From Paracoccaceae bacterium (GTDB lineage Bacteria > Pseudomonadota > Alphaproteobacteria > Rhodobacterales > Rhodobacteraceae): a stretch of DNA of 15,321 nt. The stretch covers positions 1 through 15,321 of the forward strand of contig SLPP01000101.1 of assembly GCA_007131945.1 (NCBI GenBank), read 5' to 3'. Below the pieces are notes generated by a model, which saw only the letters and a program-made list of their open reading frames with translations, searched no databases and was not told the DNA's origin. The position numbers and the translations under genes are program-made. Below are positions 13,984 to 15,321 of the stretch, one piece after another (within the stretch, counting starts at the first letter, position 1; each line of letters opens with the position of its first letter).

Positions 13984-15114
13984 ATGCGGACACGGGCAGC
14001 GGTAGCTTTGGCGGCGGGCAAGCCGCTGGAAATCATGGAGGTCAATCTCGAAGGCCCTCGCGCGGGCGAGGTCTTGGTCGAGATCAAGGCGACAGGGCTG
14101 TGCCATACCGATGACTTCACGCTTTCCGGCGCCGATCCCGAGGGGCTCTTTCCCGCGATCCTCGGACATGAAGGCGCCGGCGTGGTTGTCGAGGTCGGCG
14201 ACAGCGTGACCAGCGTCAAGCCGGGCGACCATGTGATCCCGCTCTACACTCCCGAGTGCCGGCAGTGTGCGTCGTGCCTCAGCCAGAAGACCAACCTCTG
14301 CACCTCGATCCGCGGCACTCAAGGCCAGGGACTGATGCCGGACGGCACCTCGCGTTTCTCCACGCTCGATGGTGACCCGATCCTGCATTACATGGGCTGT
14401 TCGACCTTCTCGAACTTCACCGTGCTTCCTGAGATTGCCGTGGCGAAAGTGCGCGAGGACGCGCCCTTCGACAAGATCTGCTACATTGGCTGCGGCGTGA
14501 CCACCGGCATCGGCGCGGTCGTCAACACCGCCAAGGTCGAGATCGGTGCCAAGGCCGTGGTCTTCGGCCTGGGCGGGATCGGCCTCAACGTGATTCAGGG
14601 GCTGCAGCTTGCCGGCGCCGACATGATCATCGGCGTCGACATCAACAACAACCGCAAGGAATGGGGCGAGCGTTTCGGGATGACGCATTTCGTCAACCCG
14701 CGCGAGTTGGACCTGCCTGTGGCGCAGCATATCGTGAACATGACCAAGACGCCTTTCGACCAGATCGGTGGGGCGGATTACAGCTTCGACTGCACGGGCA
14801 ATGTGCAGGTGATGCGCGATGCGCTCGAATGCACGCATCGCGGCTGGGGCGTGTCTGTGGTGATCGGGGTCGCCCCCGCCGGGGCCGAGATCTCGACCCG
14901 CCCTTTCCAGCTGGTCACAGGGCGCGTCTGGAAGGGCACGGCATTTGGCGGTGCGCGGGGGCGCACGGATGTGCCGAAGATCGTCGACTGGTACATGGAG
15001 GGAAAGATCCAGATCGACCCGATGATCACGCATCTGCTCAAGCTCGAGGAGATCAACAAGGGCTTCGAGATGATGCACCGAGGCGAGTCAATCCGTTCGG
15101 TGGTGGTCTTCTGA
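13984..15114 (+). CDS. frmA: S-(hydroxymethyl)glutathione dehydrogenase, class III ADH
   Basis: A 376-aa cytosolic zinc, NAD-dependent dehydrogenase, full length for glutathione-dependent formaldehyde dehydrogenase (called flhA in Paracoccus, adhI in Rhodobacter). Catalytic zinc ligands are C40 (GLCHTDD), H62-E63 (GHEGAG) and C170 (GCGVTTG). Structural zinc is held by C92, C95, C98 and C106. The NAD site is GLGGIG (195-200) with D219 at the end of the second strand. FSTLDGDPILHYMGCSTFSN is typical of class III. The start at 13984 has a strong AGGAGG 7 nt upstream; an in-frame ATG 40 codons earlier runs across the palindrome and adds no family sequence. The enzyme oxidises the glutathione adduct of formaldehyde from XoxF. 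It is transcribed away from the xox operon. Confidence 0.96.
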   Translation: MRTRAAVALAAGKPLEIMEVNLEGPRAGEVLVEIKATGLCHTDDFTLSGADPEGLFPAILGHEGAGVVVEVGDSVTSVKPGDHVIPLYTPECRQCASCLSQKTNLCTSIRGTQGQGLMPDGTSRFSTLDGDPILHYMGCSTFSNFTVLPEIAVAKVREDAPFDKICYIGCGVTTGIGAVVNTAKVEIGAKAVVFGLGGIGLNVIQGLQLAGADMIIGVDINNNRKEWGERFGMTHFVNPRELDLPVAQHIVNMTKTPFDQIGGADYSFDCTGNVQVMRDALECTHRGWGVSVVIGVAPAGAEISTRPFQLVTGRVWKGTAFGGARGRTDVPKIVDWYMEGKIQIDPMITHLLKLEEINKGFEMMHRGESIRSVVVF

Positions 15115-15279
15115 TCAGGGCGCCGGCTTTGTCGCGCCAGGCCGGGGTTCGGGCCAAGGTTGCATCGGCGTGGAGCGGCGGCGGCGCCATCAGGGCGATG
15201 TCAGTCCCTCGTGGCGTCGGCTCCGAATCGCCTGTTGCGGCCGATCCCCATCCTGTGAAGGGCGCGGAGGCGATATCGT
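15115..15279. other. Intergenic stretch after frmA
   Basis: I see no gene here. A weak stem GGCGC...GCGCC (about 15119-15138) without a T-run follows the frmA stop. The stretch leads into the promoter-like repeat at the right edge. Confidence 0.5.
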
Positions 15280-15321
15280 ACCTTGGTTGCATTGTTGCAG
15301 GTCGCGCGATTTGCTAGCGTC
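15280..15321 (+). promoter_or_regulatory. Second copy of xoxF promoter-like element
   Basis: All 42 bases to the window end match the xoxF upstream element (12426-12467) exactly, here in plus orientation: ACCTTGGTTGCATTGTTGCA... to ...GCGATTTGCTAGCGTC. The match may continue past the edge. The possible -35 TTGTTG and -10 TAGCGT are both present, so transcription would begin just outside the window and read rightwards into an unseen gene, probably one co-regulated with xoxF. Confidence 0.65.

Noticed and set aside
13648..15078. Long minus-strand open frame (476 codons)
   Set aside because: It is the complement of frmA and the permease remnant. Its His/Asp/Arg-rich composition is typical of an antisense shadow.
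1..15321. tRNA, rRNA or CRISPR arrays
   Set aside because: I saw no cloverleaf-like gene, no ribosomal RNA sequence and no regularly spaced repeats anywhere in the window.

Overview
The window looks like a high-GC alphaproteobacterial methylotroph, probably from the Rhodobacterales (Paracoccus/roseobacter-like). This rests on gene content: a XoxF-type (lanthanide-dependent) PQQ methanol dehydrogenase with its XoxG cytochrome and XoxJ partner, a glutathione-dependent formaldehyde dehydrogenase, and small exported cytochrome-type proteins typical of periplasmic alcohol oxidation. The assignment is an inference from protein families seen by eye; no search was run.

Layout, left to right. Positions 1-242 hold the tail of a minus-strand DUF3489-like fragment. 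A two-gene plus-strand unit follows (243-967): an exported four-cysteine protein overlapping a class I cytochrome c. A transposon patch comes next (1061-3743): a complete IS256-family element with near-matching terminal inverted repeats and a 9-bp target duplication, a plus-strand C-terminal remnant of a different IS256-type transposase, and a minus-strand IS630-family transposase broken by frame changes.

The core is a minus-strand block read from 12335 down to 3983: xoxF, terminator, xoxG, xoxJ, a 215-aa exported helical protein, a cupredoxin-fold protein lacking most copper ligands, a periplasmic substrate-binding protein, a YVTN beta-propeller, an ABC ATPase and an ABC-2 permease. From xoxG on, the genes overlap or lie close together, so they probably form one transcription unit. 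Methanol would be oxidised in the periplasm by XoxF with PQQ and a lanthanide, electrons would pass to XoxG, and XoxJ would help maturation. The ABC module belongs to the families named for PQQ-dependent alcohol dehydrogenase systems and resembles the lanthanide-uptake (lut) cluster of Methylorubrum extorquens. Having it contiguous with xoxFGJ suggests that enzyme and metal (or cofactor) supply are made together.

The xoxF upstream region (12336-13165) carries a promoter-like element and then about 700 bp with no recognisable gene. At 13241-13842 there is a scar in which the N-terminal part of an IS481-type transposase runs in frame into a decayed second copy of the ABC-2 permease. A 38-bp near-perfect palindrome precedes frmA (13984-15114), which removes the formaldehyde made by XoxF. 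The last 42 bases of the window repeat exactly, in opposite orientation, the promoter-like element upstream of xoxF. A co-regulated gene therefore probably begins just beyond the right edge.
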